The translations under genes were made by a program, and so were the position numbers. A stretch of 32,868 nt of DNA from Eubacteriales bacterium (GTDB lineage: Bacteria > Bacillota > Clostridia > Christensenellales > MB2-83): contig JAHAZM010000014.1 in NCBI GenBank assembly GCA_018385275.1, forward strand, positions 1 through 32,868, given 5' to 3'. The notes under the pieces were generated by a model. The model was not told the origin of the DNA and did no database searches. It saw only the letters and a program-made list of their open reading frames with translations. Shown piece after piece: positions 15,499 through 23,874 of the stretch. Within the stretch, counting starts at the first letter, position 1, and the number at the start of each line of letters is the position of its first letter.

Positions 15499-15856
15499 CC
15501 TCTTCCATCCTCCTGCAGATCGTGGTGATGAACTGTCCGGCCGTCGGTTTGGCGCGATTCGGATCGACGATACCGGCAAAGACCCGCTCGATCTCATCCA
15601 GATCGCCGGTCGTCCAGGCCGTTTCGATCGCGGTACGGATCGCCCGTTCCACGCAATGAGGCTGTTTGCCGGCTCTGGCGGCGATCGGCGCGTACAATCC
15701 GGTCTGGATATTGCCCACCCCGCCGCTGATCATCGCCAAACAAATCGCCTCGCGCAGATACCGGTATCCATCCAGATTGGCGCGCACGCCCAGCGCCGTC
15801 ATCCGGCGGCCCGCCTCGGCATACAGGCGGCGGCAGATCTCTTCATCTACATACAC
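15485..15856 (-). CDS. Stand-alone Spo0A C-terminal (DNA-binding) domain protein, 123 aa
   Basis: The whole protein corresponds to the effector domain of Spo0A. GYRYLREAICLAM parallels the GYxYLREAI segment, CVERAIRTAIETAW parallels the RVERAIRHAIEVAW recognition-helix region, and the tail AKPTAGQFITTICRRME parallels KPTNSEFIAMVADKL. No receiver domain precedes it: the GTG start at 15856 is set by AAGGAG 9 nt upstream, and a promoter lies immediately before that. In Spo0A the effector domain binds 0A boxes once the receiver is phosphorylated; a protein without the receiver would not be under phosphorelay control. Its targets are unknown. First gene of the unit with spoIIM and dacF. The frame stays open further upstream but is not protein-like and would start before the promoter. 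Confidence 0.85.
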   Translation of the reverse strand: MYVDEEICRRLYAEAGRRMTALGVRANLDGYRYLREAICLAMISGGVGNIQTGLYAPIAARAGKQPHCVERAIRTAIETAWTTGDLDEIERVFAGIVDPNRAKPTAGQFITTICRRMEEDGCR

Positions 15857-15883
15857 GGTCTCCAGCTCCTTCCTTTTATTTCC

Positions 15884-15912
15884 ATTATAACGGGAGGACG
15901 AAAAGGTTTCAA
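15884..15912 (-). promoter_or_regulatory. Sigma-A-type promoter of the Spo0A-C/spoIIM/dacF unit
   Basis: Minus strand: TTGAAA (15907-15912), a 17-bp spacer and perfect TATAAT (15884-15889). A vegetative-type promoter for sporulation-type genes. Confidence 0.8.
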
Positions 15913-15955
15913 GCGCGAAGAATGGGGAATAAAAAGAAAAGGCGGCTGAAAGCAT

Positions 15956-15986
15956 AAAAACAAAAACCGCACGCGCGGTGCGGTTT
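15956..15986 (-). terminator. Terminator of the MBL-fold hydrolase gene
   Basis: 9-bp stem (15964-15972 with 15978-15986), 5-nt loop, followed on the minus strand by a T-rich tract ending in five T (complement of 15956-15960). Confidence 0.85.
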
Positions 15987-16002
15987 CGGATTCCGGATAA
16001 GG

Positions 16003-16722
16003 CTACAGGACGATCTCCAGCCCGTCGTGCGCCTCGCCGAGTTCATAGGGATGCGGCAAACGCATCTGAGCAGCGAGATCGGGCGCCCAGTAGCTGTTGA
16101 TATGCGTATGCAGAACGCGCTTGACTTTCGCCCGGTCGTAAACGGGAATGCATTCGGCCGGAGAAAAATGCGCGGTTTCGCAGATGATCAGATCGAGTTC
16201 CGTCTGAAACGCGATCTCGGGGAAATCCACGGTCGGGCTCAGCAGATCGCCCGTGACCAGCAGCTTTTTTCCCTCCGCTTCGATGAAAAACGCGTACGAG
16301 AGCCGGCAATGACGCGTCGGGATCGCGGTCAGGCGCAGGTTTTCGTCCTCGTAGATGACGCCCTCATGAAAGACCTCGATCCGCAGGTCCTCGCGCGGCG
16401 GGCCTCCTGTCAGCGACAGCCACGTCTTCAGCGATTGGGCAAGCTCTTCGCTCGGCAGCAGGATCGCGGGATCCGCCTCCTTGATCCACAGATTGATCGG
16501 CATAGCAAACGAAAACAGTCCGCTGGTATGATCCCCGTGCTGATGCGTGCAGGCAACGAGACGGACTTTGGTCAGATCGATGCCGCGGCAGCGCAGGTCT
16601 TCGATCACCTGCGTCCCCATGTCGATCAGATAATAACTGCCGTTGACCTCCAGAATTGAAGCGGAACAGCGGCGATGCGGTTCATTCGAACCGGCCGCGG
16701 TACCGATAAAGATCCATCTCAT
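16003..16722 (-). CDS. MBL-fold metallo-hydrolase (RNase Z/PhnP-like), 239 aa
   Basis: Metallo-beta-lactamase fold. The metal motif THQHGDHTSG supplies His60, His62, Asp64 and His65; later ligands are likely in PTRHCRL (His about 137), VTGDLLS (Asp about 158) and HTHIN (His about 211). Size and the N-terminal IGTAAGSNEPHRRCSAS loop match the RNase Z/PhnP/LACTB2-like group that cleaves phosphodiesters or related esters; the long tRNA-clamping exosite arm of tRNase Z is not evident, so I do not call it RNase Z. ATG at 16722 with AAGGAGG 5 nt upstream. It lies directly downstream of rnpB and its terminator. No good promoter of its own is obvious, so it may depend on readthrough from rnpB. Confidence 0.85.
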   Translation of the reverse strand: MRWIFIGTAAGSNEPHRRCSASILEVNGSYYLIDMGTQVIEDLRCRGIDLTKVRLVACTHQHGDHTSGLFSFAMPINLWIKEADPAILLPSEELAQSLKTWLSLTGGPPREDLRIEVFHEGVIYEDENLRLTAIPTRHCRLSYAFFIEAEGKKLLVTGDLLSPTVDFPEIAFQTELDLIICETAHFSPAECIPVYDRAKVKRVLHTHINSYWAPDLAAQMRLPHPYELGEAHDGLEIVL

Positions 16723-16769
16723 GACAACCTCCTTATCAAGATCGTTTGCTATACGGTTTCGACGTCAAT

Positions 16770-16801
16770 AAAAAGCGGGAACCCGAGAAAAAACCCGGGT
16801 T
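16770..16801 (-). terminator. Terminator of rnpB
   Basis: 8-bp stem including one G-U pair (16780-16787 with 16794-16801), six-nt loop. On the minus strand it is followed by CCCGC and a run of five T (complement of 16770-16774). Confidence 0.75.
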
Positions 16802-16813
16802 TGGACAAAAAGA

Positions 16814-17157
16814 ATGCGAGACACGCCTGTAAGCCGAGTTCTGTCGGGGATGACCATCTATCTACGCCTTTCGTTGCCGAAAGGCTCCAGCGATTACCCG
16901 AAAGCGTGACGGGCCGCCACATCTGCTTTCCTATCAATCTTGCATCAAGCGGGGTTTACATGGACGCGTCGGATCTCTCCGCCGCCGGTGAGCTCTTACC
17001 TCGCCTTTTCACCCTTACCCGTAAACGGGCGGTATATTTCTGTTGCACTTTCCTTGGAGTCGCCTCCACCGGGCGTTACCCGGCGCTCTGCCCTATGATG
17101 CTCGGACTTTCCTCGTCCGGTCTTGCGACCGTCCGCGGCCATCCAGCGTGCTCGCAT
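16814..17157 (-). ncRNA. rnpB: RNase P RNA, bacterial type A, about 344 nt
   Basis: The catalytic RNA that removes 5' leaders from pre-tRNAs. The universal P4 strands are visible on the minus strand: GAGGAAAGTCCGAGC (complement of 17100-17114) and ACAGAACTCGGCTTAC (complement of 16829-16844). The ends pair as helix P1: 17157-17146 with 16826-16814, twelve pairs with one bulged base, which fixes the boundaries. A TTGACA-17-TATGAT promoter places the start at about 17157 and a terminator follows the 3' end. Its location after the dnaG-sigA block is common in Clostridia. No ORF in this interval is credible. Confidence 0.95.
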
Positions 17158-17162
17158 CGTGT

Positions 17163-17191
17163 ATCATACCGCAAAAAAACGGTTTTGTCAA
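17163..17191 (-). promoter_or_regulatory. Strong promoter of rnpB, overlapping the stop of the zinc-ribbon gene
   Basis: Minus strand: perfect TTGACA (17186-17191), a 17-bp spacer and TATGAT (17163-17168). The predicted +1 falls about at the 5' base of helix P1. The -35 box overlaps the stop codon of the upstream coding sequence. Confidence 0.85.
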
Positions 17192-17892
17192 AGAACGATC
17201 AAAATACGACCGCAGTTTTCGCACTCGACGAGGCTTTCGCCGGCGGCGACCTCCTTGGCCACCTTGGGCGGAAGCTCCATATTGCATCCCGTGCAGCGGT
17301 TGCCGTTCATCGGCGCCAGCGGATTGGGCTTGGCTTTCTTGATGCGGCGATACTCTTTCATCTGCTCCGGGTCCACGTCCTTCTCAATCGCTTTGAGCCG
17401 CTCGATCACGCCGCGGGCTTCCTCGTCGACAGCGGCTTTTATCTCGTCGTAGCGGACCTTGACCTCGTCGTATTCCTTGCGTTTCTTGGCGCCGCCGCCG
17501 GCATACATGGAATACTTTTTCTTCAGGTTGTCCGCCGTGTTCATCAAATCGCGGACGTTTTTCTCAATGCCCGCGGCATTGTCCATCAAATACTGAATCT
17601 CGCGGCGAAGACGGTCGATCTGCTCGCCCTCTTCCGCATCCTCGGTGAATTTCTCGGAAAGATCCTTGAGCTTGGCCATGAGCAGTTTATGTTCGCTTTC
17701 CAGACGCTCCATCTCGGCGATCAGCCGGTCCGCCTGCTCCTCGATGCGGTTCATGTTCTCCTTGGCGTCGATGATGTAGGCTTTGGCCTCGGAAAGCAGT
17801 TTGCGCTCCGCGCTCTTACGAAGCTTGGCGTTGATGGCGTCCAGCTCGGCGTCCACCTGCTGATACTGCCACAGTTTTTTCAAATCACCCAT
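17188..17892 (-). CDS. Coiled-coil protein with C-terminal C4 zinc ribbon (DUF164/CT398-like), 234 aa
   Basis: Residues about 10-175 are highly charged, heptad-like helix (a coiled-coil hairpin). The end carries a zinc ribbon, CTGC (about 200-203) and CENC (about 224-227), spaced about 20 residues with MELPP after the first pair. This is the conserved layout of the C4-type zinc-ribbon family found next to the Nif3-like gene in many Firmicutes. Its biochemical role is not settled; nucleic-acid or flagellar-type roles have been proposed for relatives. ATG at 17892 with AAGGAGG 8 nt upstream; it follows the Nif3-like gene by 16 bp, so it is in the same operon. No terminator separates it from rnpB. 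Confidence 0.88.
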   Translation of the reverse strand: MGDLKKLWQYQQVDAELDAINAKLRKSAERKLLSEAKAYIIDAKENMNRIEEQADRLIAEMERLESEHKLLMAKLKDLSEKFTEDAEEGEQIDRLRREIQYLMDNAAGIEKNVRDLMNTADNLKKKYSMYAGGGAKKRKEYDEVKVRYDEIKAAVDEEARGVIERLKAIEKDVDPEQMKEYRRIKKAKPNPLAPMNGNRCTGCNMELPPKVAKEVAAGESLVECENCGRILIVL

Positions 17893-17908
17893 GAATATCT
17901 CCTCCTTG

Positions 17909-19027
17909 TTATGTAAAGGATACGAACGGTTCCGTATCCGTCGAAGACTCGAACACCTCGACGCTGTACTGCAGCGCGTCGATCGCCTCGGTCAGTTTTT
18001 TGACCAGGACCGGAACGATCACGCGTTCGCTGGCGTAATGCCCCGCGTCCACCAGCTGCAGTCCGTAATGACGGGCTTCCAGCGCGTGATGATGCTTGAC
18101 GTCAGCCGTCAGGAATACCTGCGCGCCGGCGTTGATGGCCAACGGGAAATAATCCGAGCCGGAGCCGCCCACCACCGCGATGCGTTTGACCGGCAGATCA
18201 GGCTGTCCGGCCACGCGCAGCGTTTTGGTTTCCAGCGCGTCGGCCACCTTATTGACAAAATCGTTGAAAGTCATCGATTCCTCCAGATCGCCTACCCGGC
18301 CCGTGCCGTATACGGTACGCGGGGCTTTCATCTCAAAGACGTCGATGATGGGTTCCTCGTACGGGTGCATCTGGCGGATTGCCTCGCAGACCTCGTCGAT
18401 CCGGTCGACCGCCACCGTCGCTTCGATGCGGGTCTCCTCGGTGCGCGTCAGTTCGCCGACCTCGCTGAAGCCCTCGTCCTCCTCGGTGCCGGTATACGTT
18501 CCGGTGCCGGCGGTGCGGAACGTGCAGTCGGTGTATTTCCCGACCGTGCCGGCGCCGGCTTCGCACATGGCTTCTGCCACGGCATCCTCATAAGCCGTCG
18601 GCACGTACGTCACGAGCTTCCGGTACGGATAAACGTAAGCAGGCTCGAGAACGGTGACGTTGCGCAGTCCCAGCGCCTCGCACAGCGCGTCGTTGACGCC
18701 GCCGGCGACCCTGTCCAGGTTCGTGTGAGCGCTGTACAGAGCGATATTGTACTTGATGAGTTTACGGAAAAGTTCGCCCGTATAGGTGTCGGACGTGACC
18801 TTGCCGATCTTCTCGATCGTCAGCGGATGATGGGAAACGATCATATTGATCCCCAGATCCACCGCTTCCTCGATCACGTCGTCGTTGACGTCAAGCGTGA
18901 CCATGACGTTTTTGACGCGATCCGCGCGGTCGCCGCAAAGAAGGCCCGCATTGTCCCATTCCTCCGCCATGCCGGTCGGCGCGAGACTCTCCAGAATGCC
19001 GATGATATCGTTTACCGTGCAAACCAT
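17909..19027 (-). CDS. Nif3-like dinuclear metal-centre protein (YqfO type), 372 aa
   Basis: NIF3/DUF34 family. Metal ligands are visible in SHHPL (His66, His67), AHTNLD (His101, Asp105), and the C-terminal KHHHALEA and DAGHYASE motifs. Between about residues 125 and 235 is the CutA1/PII-like insert found in the long YqfO/YqfO-like forms (VPTAYEDAVAEAMCEAGAG, YTDCTFRTAGTGTY). Members form hexamers with a di-metal site; GTP cyclohydrolase I-like annotations exist but the cellular role is not established. ATG at 19027 with GAGGAGG 10 nt upstream, overlapping the end of trmK by 16 bp. Gene order sigA-trmK-nif3 is typical of Firmicutes. Confidence 0.93.
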   Translation of the reverse strand: MVCTVNDIIGILESLAPTGMAEEWDNAGLLCGDRADRVKNVMVTLDVNDDVIEEAVDLGINMIVSHHPLTIEKIGKVTSDTYTGELFRKLIKYNIALYSAHTNLDRVAGGVNDALCEALGLRNVTVLEPAYVYPYRKLVTYVPTAYEDAVAEAMCEAGAGTVGKYTDCTFRTAGTGTYTGTEEDEGFSEVGELTRTEETRIEATVAVDRIDEVCEAIRQMHPYEEPIIDVFEMKAPRTVYGTGRVGDLEESMTFNDFVNKVADALETKTLRVAGQPDLPVKRIAVVGGSGSDYFPLAINAGAQVFLTADVKHHHALEARHYGLQLVDAGHYASERVIVPVLVKKLTEAIDALQYSVEVFESSTDTEPFVSFT

Positions 19028-19665
19028 TTCGATTTGACCTCCTCGTAATATTGTAACAGGGGATCCAGTTCCCGCGTCCGGCCGCTGTGACGGCGAAACC
19101 GGGTCAGTTCCCGATCCAGAAAACGGAGCAGCTCGGGATCGCGCGCCCGCAGCAGGCAGGGACCGAAGGCCGCCTCCTCATCCGACAGGTCCGCGTATCC
19201 GCGGCCCGCCTCCGCCCGGATAATGAAATAGAAACGTCTTCCCTCGCAAACGAGCTTTTCGGCCGTAACGCCGTAACCAAGCGCCCCCAGCGTCCGGCGG
19301 ACCCTGTCGACGTACCCCATGGGTTGGAGCACGAGCACGGGAACGGAAGCGCTGCCGGCGCGCAGGATCTCCGCAAGCGTGTTCCCTCCGACGCCGGCGA
19401 TGACGGCCGCGTCGCATTCGCCCGCGGCGATGCGCGCAAACCCGTCCGAAAGACGCGTTTCTATCTGTTCATATGCGCAGGTGTTGATTTGTGCCCGACG
19501 AAGAGCGGATACACTGACGTCGGAGGCGATCACGCGATCGACCTGACGAGTTTCGATCAAATAGATCGGAAGATACCCGTGATCCGTCCCGATATCAGCC
19601 ACGCAGCGGCAGCGCCCCAGCAGGTCCGCGACGGCCTGCAGCCTGGCTTCCAGCGGACGCATCAC
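19012..19665 (-). CDS. trmK: tRNA (adenine(22)-N1)-methyltransferase TrmK, about 217 aa
   Basis: Class I SAM methyltransferase for m1A22 in tRNA (YqfN/TrmK). The SAM-binding motif I is [15 protein letters not shown] (about 22-36); VIASDVS and [16 protein letters not shown] follow, both typical of TrmK. The C-terminal half is the family's helical region. Two starts are possible: GTG at 19665 (AAGGA 9 nt upstream) or ATG at 19662, which overlaps the sigA stop as TGATG. Either way the gene is translationally coupled to sigA. Length matches the family. Confidence 0.92.
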   Translation of the reverse strand: MMRPLEARLQAVADLLGRCRCVADIGTDHGYLPIYLIETRQVDRVIASDVSVSALRRAQINTCAYEQIETRLSDGFARIAAGECDAAVIAGVGGNTLAEILRAGSASVPVLVLQPMGYVDRVRRTLGALGYGVTAEKLVCEGRRFYFIIRAEAGRGYADLSDEEAAFGPCLLRARDPELLRFLDRELTRFRRHSGRTRELDPLLQYYEEVKSKWFAR

Positions 19666-20741
19666 TCGAGATATTCCTTCAGGCGTTTGGAGCGACTCGG
19701 GTGACGCAGCTTGCGCAGGGCTTTGGCCTCGATCTGGCGGATGCGCTCACGGGTGACGTTGAATTTTCTACCGACCTCCTCCAGCGTGCGGGCGCGGCCG
19801 TCGTCCAGACCGTAACGCAGGCGAAGTACCTTTTCTTCTCTCGGGGTAAGAGTGTCGAGCACCTTCGTGAGCTGCTCTTTCATCATCATATACGTCGCCA
19901 CGTCCGACGGAGCGGGCACGTCGTCATCGGGGAGGAAATCGCCCAGATGACTGTCCTCCTCCTCGCCGATGGGGGTTTCCAGGGAAACGGGCTCCTGCGA
20001 GATTTTGATGATTTCGCGCACTTTATCCTCGGGGATATCCATTTCCGCGGCGATCTCCTCGGGCAGGGGCTCGCGGCCCAGCTCCTGAGAGAGCTGGCGC
20101 GTGACGCGGACGAGTTTATTGATGGTCTCCACCATATGTACGGGGATACGGATCGTACGGGCCTGATCGGCAATGGCGCGGGTGATGGCCTGACGGATCC
20201 ACCAGGTGGCGTAAGTGGAAAATTTGTAACCCTTGCGGTAATCGAACTTGTCCACGGCTTTGATCAAACCCAGATTGCCCTCCTGGATCAGATCCAAAAA
20301 CAGCATGCCGCGGCCGCCGTAGCGTTTGGCGATGCTGACGACGAGACGAAGGTTCGCTTCGATAAGCGCCTGTTTGGCCTCCTCGTCGCCCTCCTCCATT
20401 TTCTGCGCCAGCTCGGTTTCGCGTTCAGCCGTCAGCAGCGGGACTTTACCGATCTCCTTGAGATACATCCGCACGTGATCGTCCACGCTGACGCCGTCGC
20501 CGATAATATCCGCGTCGTCAGCCTGAGCGTCGCTTTCGGCCTTCATCCGTTCCATCATGACCGCATCGGAAACGACCTCGACGCCCACGTTTTCCAACGC
20601 TTCATAGACCTTCTCGATCTCTTCGGGCGTCAACTCCAGACTTTCAAGCTGATCCATGACCTCGGTATAGGTGATGACCCCTTTGGATTTCCCGATCTCG
20701 AGGACCTTTTTGATCTCTTCCACTCTGTCGTTTGTTTCCAT
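19662..20741 (-). CDS. sigA: Primary sigma factor SigA/RpoD, 359 aa
   Basis: Housekeeping sigma factor. Region 1.1-like acidic N-terminus (1-75), region 1.2 ([17 protein letters not shown]), regions 2.1-2.4 ([17 protein letters not shown] through [20 protein letters not shown]) that bind core enzyme and the -10 box, region 3 ([11 protein letters not shown]), and region 4.2 with helix-turn-helix ([20 protein letters not shown]) for the -35 box. The short form without a large spacer is typical of Gram-positives. ATG at 20741; the G-rich GGGGGG Shine-Dalgarno-like site lies in the last codons of dnaG, 7 bp before this start region. The consensus promoters elsewhere in the window agree with this sigma type. 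Confidence 0.97.
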   Translation of the reverse strand: METNDRVEEIKKVLEIGKSKGVITYTEVMDQLESLELTPEEIEKVYEALENVGVEVVSDAVMMERMKAESDAQADDADIIGDGVSVDDHVRMYLKEIGKVPLLTAERETELAQKMEEGDEEAKQALIEANLRLVVSIAKRYGGRGMLFLDLIQEGNLGLIKAVDKFDYRKGYKFSTYATWWIRQAITRAIADQARTIRIPVHMVETINKLVRVTRQLSQELGREPLPEEIAAEMDIPEDKVREIIKISQEPVSLETPIGEEEDSHLGDFLPDDDVPAPSDVATYMMMKEQLTKVLDTLTPREEKVLRLRYGLDDGRARTLEEVGRKFNVTRERIRQIEAKALRKLRHPSRSKRLKEYLE

Positions 20742-20748
20742 CTGTTTC

Positions 20749-22536
20749 TTATCCCCCCTGCCTTTTCAGGCTTTGCAGTTTCTGATTCAGTTCTTGCAGC
20801 TCGGCCGCGACGGCGCGCACCGTTTCCGGATCGCGTTCCGTCGTCAGCCGTTCTTTCGCACGCGCGATCCGGTCGGTCAGCCGGTTCTGCCGTAGGCTCC
20901 GGCCGCAGTCGGCGTACAATCGGGCCTTGTTGGCGGTCTCGACGTTTTCCACGAGGACGCGGCTCAGCAGAAGATTCTGCTCTTCCGTCAGCTTCAGCGC
21001 CAGAGAAGCCGCTTCGACGTCTTCTCCGTCCGGCTCGGCGCAGATCAGCTCGAAAAGCTCGCGGTTCGCCTTGTCGGCGAAAAGATCGCCCCAGCCGTCC
21101 TGTTTCATGCGGACGCGATAGTTCTTGTCGTCGACGGCCAAAGCCAGCGCCGTCGCCTCCGCGGCGGCGGACGAAGCCGCGGCATGTTGTCGGCTCGGTT
21201 CGCCCGGCACGAACGGCGGATTGGCCCGGCCCTGAAAAGCCGTGCGTTTCGCGCCCATCTGATCGTAAAGCGTATCGAGCGTATAGCCTGTCCGGTCCGA
21301 AATCAGTTTAAGACCGGTTTCGCGCATGATCGGATCGGCGATCCTGGCCACGGAAGCCACCGCCTCGGCGGCGAAATCCGCGTAGACCGACGGATCTTTC
21401 AGATCGTAGTGAAGACCGGCGCGTTCCACCCGGTACTGCGCTTCGTTGAGCGCGCCGCGCAGGAGAGCGCGCATGGCGTCGGCGCCTCTTTTTTTGACAA
21501 AATCATCCGGGTCCATCCCGTCCGGATAAACGATGACGCGCGCCTTCAGATCCTCGGCGGCCAAAATGGCCAGCGCGCGCTCGGTGGCTTTCTGTCCCGC
21601 GTTATCGCCGTCGTAGGACAGGTAAACGTTCTGCGTGAAGCGTTTGATCAGGCGGGCCTGTTCGGCCGTAAAAGCGGTGCCGAGCGAAGCGACGGCCGTG
21701 TCGAAACCGGCGTTGTGCAGACTGATGACGTCGATATAACCCTCGCAGAGGATGACGTAGTCGATCTTGCCTTTTTTCTTGACGAGATTGATCGCGTAGA
21801 GATTCCGGCCCTTATCAAAAACCGGGCTCTCGGGCGAATTGAGGTATTTCGGCTCTCCCTTGCCCATGATCCGGCCACCGAAGCCGATGCAGTGCGAATA
21901 CGAATCGATAATGGGGAACATCACGCGATTGCGGAACGCATCGTAGACCGTGCCGCTCTCGGCTTTTTTGGCCAGGCCCGCTTCGATCATTTCTTCCACG
22001 GTATAACCCGCCCGGGTCAGGGCGTCGGTCAGCGCGTTCCATTCATCCGGCGCGAATCCGAGGCCGAAGCGACGGGCCACGGCGCCGCCGATATGACGAC
22101 CGGTAAGATATTCGCGCGCGGGCGCGCCTTTGGGCGAAACGAGCGTGTCGTAATAAAAACGGGCGGCGTCGCGGTTAAGCGCCCGGAGACGGTCTCTTTT
22201 CTGCTGGCGGCGATGCAGCTCCGCTTCGTCTATATCGCTTTTGGGAAGAGGCAGATTCACGCGGCGCGCGAGAAACTCCACCGCTTCGTGAAAAGACATA
22301 TGCTCGCATTCCATGACGAGCTGAATGACGGTGCCGCCTTTTCCGCAGCCGAAACAATAAAAAAGCTGCTTGTCCGCGTCGATATTGAACGAAGGGGTCT
22401 TTTCGCCGTGGATGGGACAAAGACCCACGTATTTGCGTCCGTTCTGCTTGAGAACGGTATACTGGGACGCGACGTCGACGATGCTGTTTCTGCTTCTCAG
22501 CTCATCGAGCCATCGGTCCGTATAAGCTCCTGCCAT
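20749..22536 (-). CDS. dnaG: DNA primase, 595 aa
   Basis: Synthesises RNA primers at the replication fork with the DnaB/DnaC helicase. Zinc-binding CHC2 domain with Cys40, His43, Cys61 and Cys64 ([22 protein letters not shown]), the DnaG catalytic core with TOPRIM motifs ([12 protein letters not shown] with the catalytic Glu, [11 protein letters not shown] with the DGD acidic pair), and a C-terminal helicase-interaction region (from about 450) that is less conserved. ATG at 22536 with AAAGGAGG 10 nt upstream. 68 bp separate it from dgt and only 7 bp from sigA, so dnaG and sigA are one transcription unit. Confidence 0.97.
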   Translation of the reverse strand: MAGAYTDRWLDELRSRNSIVDVASQYTVLKQNGRKYVGLCPIHGEKTPSFNIDADKQLFYCFGCGKGGTVIQLVMECEHMSFHEAVEFLARRVNLPLPKSDIDEAELHRRQQKRDRLRALNRDAARFYYDTLVSPKGAPAREYLTGRHIGGAVARRFGLGFAPDEWNALTDALTRAGYTVEEMIEAGLAKKAESGTVYDAFRNRVMFPIIDSYSHCIGFGGRIMGKGEPKYLNSPESPVFDKGRNLYAINLVKKKGKIDYVILCEGYIDVISLHNAGFDTAVASLGTAFTAEQARLIKRFTQNVYLSYDGDNAGQKATERALAILAAEDLKARVIVYPDGMDPDDFVKKRGADAMRALLRGALNEAQYRVERAGLHYDLKDPSVYADFAAEAVASVARIADPIMRETGLKLISDRTGYTLDTLYDQMGAKRTAFQGRANPPFVPGEPSRQHAAASSAAAEATALALAVDDKNYRVRMKQDGWGDLFADKANRELFELICAEPDGEDVEAASLALKLTEEQNLLLSRVLVENVETANKARLYADCGRSLRQNRLTDRIARAKERLTTERDPETVRAVAAELQELNQKLQSLKRQGG

Positions 22537-22564
22537 CGGCGCGTCGCCTCCTTTCCGAACGGGT

Positions 22565-22591
22565 ACGGATCGTATATTCGCCGCGATCCGT
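22565..22591. repeat. 8-bp inverted repeat between dgt and dnaG
   Basis: ACGGATCG (22565-22572) and CGATCCGT (22584-22591), perfect, with an 11-nt spacer. On the minus-strand mRNA no T-tract follows, so it is not a standard terminator. It could be an operator or an RNA-processing stem. A TTGACG lies just upstream (minus strand) but no -10 box fits. Confidence 0.4.
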
Positions 22592-22604
22592 CAAATTTCT
22601 TTTT

Positions 22605-23618
22605 TTATTTTGAAAAAGCGTCGCTCTGCCAGGATTTCGGGATAAAGAGCGTCACGAAACGGTTGACCGCGTAACGGTCCGTCATGCCCGCCAGATAATC
22701 GCAGACGGCCGTCTGCTCGCCGTAGAGAGCGCAGGCGCGGTACGGCTCCTCGGGCAGGCGTTTCGGGTCGGCCATATAATAAGCGTAAAGGCTCTTGAGG
22801 ATCTCCTCGGCTTTCCCCTCCTCCTGCTTGGCGGCTGAGTCGATGTAGACTTTTTCAAACATGAAAGCGCGCAGCTCCATCATGGAAGAATAAATCTCCT
22901 GCGACATCATAATGTCGTTGGCGGTGCAGCTCGTCGAAACAATGTCGCAGATCATGGTATTGATGCGCTCGGAATGCGTCTGCCCCAGTTTGCGCACGCA
23001 TTCGATCGGCAGGTCTTCCTGCCGGATGATGCCGGCGCGGAGCGCGTCGTCGATATCGTGATTGATGTAGGCGATCCGGTCGGCGAATTTGATGATACGG
23101 CCCTCGGGCGTGCCGGCCACGCCGTTGCCCGTGTGATTGACGATGCCGTCGCGCACTTCCCACGTGAGATTGAGGCCCTTGCCGTTGTTTTCCAGCTTCT
23201 CCACGACGCGCAGGCTTTGCTCATTATGGCAGAACCGGCCGTCGGTCAGCTCGCGCAGGGCTCTTTCTCCCGCGTGGCCGAAAGGCGTATGGCCCAGATC
23301 GTGACCCAGCGCCGCCGCCTCCGTCAGGTCCTCGTTGAGGCGCAGACAGCGGGCGATCGTGCGGCTGATCTGCGCGACCTCCAGCGTATGCGTCAAACGC
23401 GTGCGGTAATGATCGCCCTCCGGCGAATAGAAAACCTGAGTCTTGTGCTTCAGGCGGCGGAAGGATTTGCTGTGCAGGATACGATCGCGGTCCCTCATGT
23501 ACTCGGTCCGAAGCGGACATTTCTCGATCGGTATATCGCGGCCTTTTGTCTGATCGGCAAACGAAGCCATCGGAGAAAGGATCGTGTGCTCAAGTTTTTC
23601 AAGATCTTCCCGTATCAA
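22605..23618 (-). CDS. dgt: dGTPase-like HD-domain deoxynucleotide triphosphohydrolase, 337 aa
   Basis: HD-superfamily enzyme that hydrolyses dNTPs to the nucleoside and triphosphate. FRRLKHKTQVFYSPEGDHYR, TRLTHTLEVAQI and GHDLGHTPFGHAGE give the His/His-Asp metal site. The family is regularly found upstream of dnaG in Clostridia. Start choice: the minus-strand sequence GAGAGGTGAT is a strong Shine-Dalgarno, so TTG at 23618 (7 nt after GAGG) is preferred; the GTG at 23627 lies inside that Shine-Dalgarno. Substrate preference among dNTPs cannot be read. The upstream region is AT-rich and no clear promoter was identified. Confidence 0.92.
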   Translation of the reverse strand: MIREDLEKLEHTILSPMASFADQTKGRDIPIEKCPLRTEYMRDRDRILHSKSFRRLKHKTQVFYSPEGDHYRTRLTHTLEVAQISRTIARCLRLNEDLTEAAALGHDLGHTPFGHAGERALRELTDGRFCHNEQSLRVVEKLENNGKGLNLTWEVRDGIVNHTGNGVAGTPEGRIIKFADRIAYINHDIDDALRAGIIRQEDLPIECVRKLGQTHSERINTMICDIVSTSCTANDIMMSQEIYSSMMELRAFMFEKVYIDSAAKQEEGKAEEILKSLYAYYMADPKRLPEEPYRACALYGEQTAVCDYLAGMTDRYAVNRFVTLFIPKSWQSDAFSK

Positions 23619-23677
23619 ATCGATCACCTCTCTATTTTTATTCTTCTTTTATAGGAAAAATCCTTTATTTTTTTCTG

Positions 23678-23706
23678 TTGCTTTTTTTATTCCCTTATGA
23701 TAAGAT
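23678..23706 (+). promoter_or_regulatory. Probable promoter of the tRNA-Leu locus
   Basis: TTGCTT (23678-23683), a 17-bp spacer and TAAGAT (23701-23706). Predicted +1 near 23713, just before the first, broken tRNA copy, so the transcript would include the broken copy and then the intact tRNA. Confidence 0.5.
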
Positions 23707-23718
23707 AAACAGCGGTAT

Positions 23719-23846
23719 GCCGGTGTGATGGAATTGGCAGGTCTCGCCTGCGGACTCGGTCACGCGACGGCTCTGACAGTCCACCGGACTGTCATTCACT
23801 GCCGTCGCGCAGCTTCGCTTCGCTGCGCCGCGTGCTGGACTCAAAA
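23719..23846 (+). pseudogene. Broken tRNA-Leu copy interrupted by a hairpin-rich insertion
   Basis: Bases 23719-23740 are identical to the first 22 nt of the intact tRNA-Leu at 23875, covering the acceptor 5' strand and most of the D-arm. The next 90 bp (23741-23830) are foreign and made of consecutive hairpins: GCAGG/CCTGC at the start, element A in the middle, and CGCAGC/GCTGCG at the end. Then 23831-23846 match 16 nt of the intact gene through the anticodon (23898-23913), so only one tRNA base is missing at the junction. From 23847 to 23874 the sequence no longer matches: the 3' half of the anticodon stem, variable arm, T-arm and acceptor 3' strand are absent. It cannot make a normal tRNA. 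Confidence 0.75.
23763..23809 (-). repeat. Structured palindromic element, copy A (minus orientation)
   Basis: Outer stem of 9 bp (23763-23771 with 23801-23809) and inner stem of 8 bp (23775-23782 with 23786-23793) with a 3-nt loop. Read on the minus strand: outer arm, AGTGAAT, GACAGTCC, loop GGT, GGACTGTC, AGA, outer arm. It shares architecture and fixed bases with element B at 24021-24061. I know no name for this family. Confidence 0.7.
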
Positions 23847-23874
23847 CCAAGAGGCATATCAAAACGGAATATTC

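Noticed and set aside
17184-17192. TTTGTCAAA resembling a Spo0A (0A) box
   Set aside because: It is the -35 region of the rnpB promoter. A similar TTTGACAAA near 5469-5477 lies in the thrC coding end. Neither is placed to regulate a sporulation gene.
16675-17916. 413-codon plus-strand open frame over rnpB
   Set aside because: Covers the RNase P RNA and the antisense of the zinc-ribbon gene; not coding.
19701-21311. 536-codon plus-strand open frame opposite sigA and dnaG
   Set aside because: Spans two certain genes on the other strand; a shadow.
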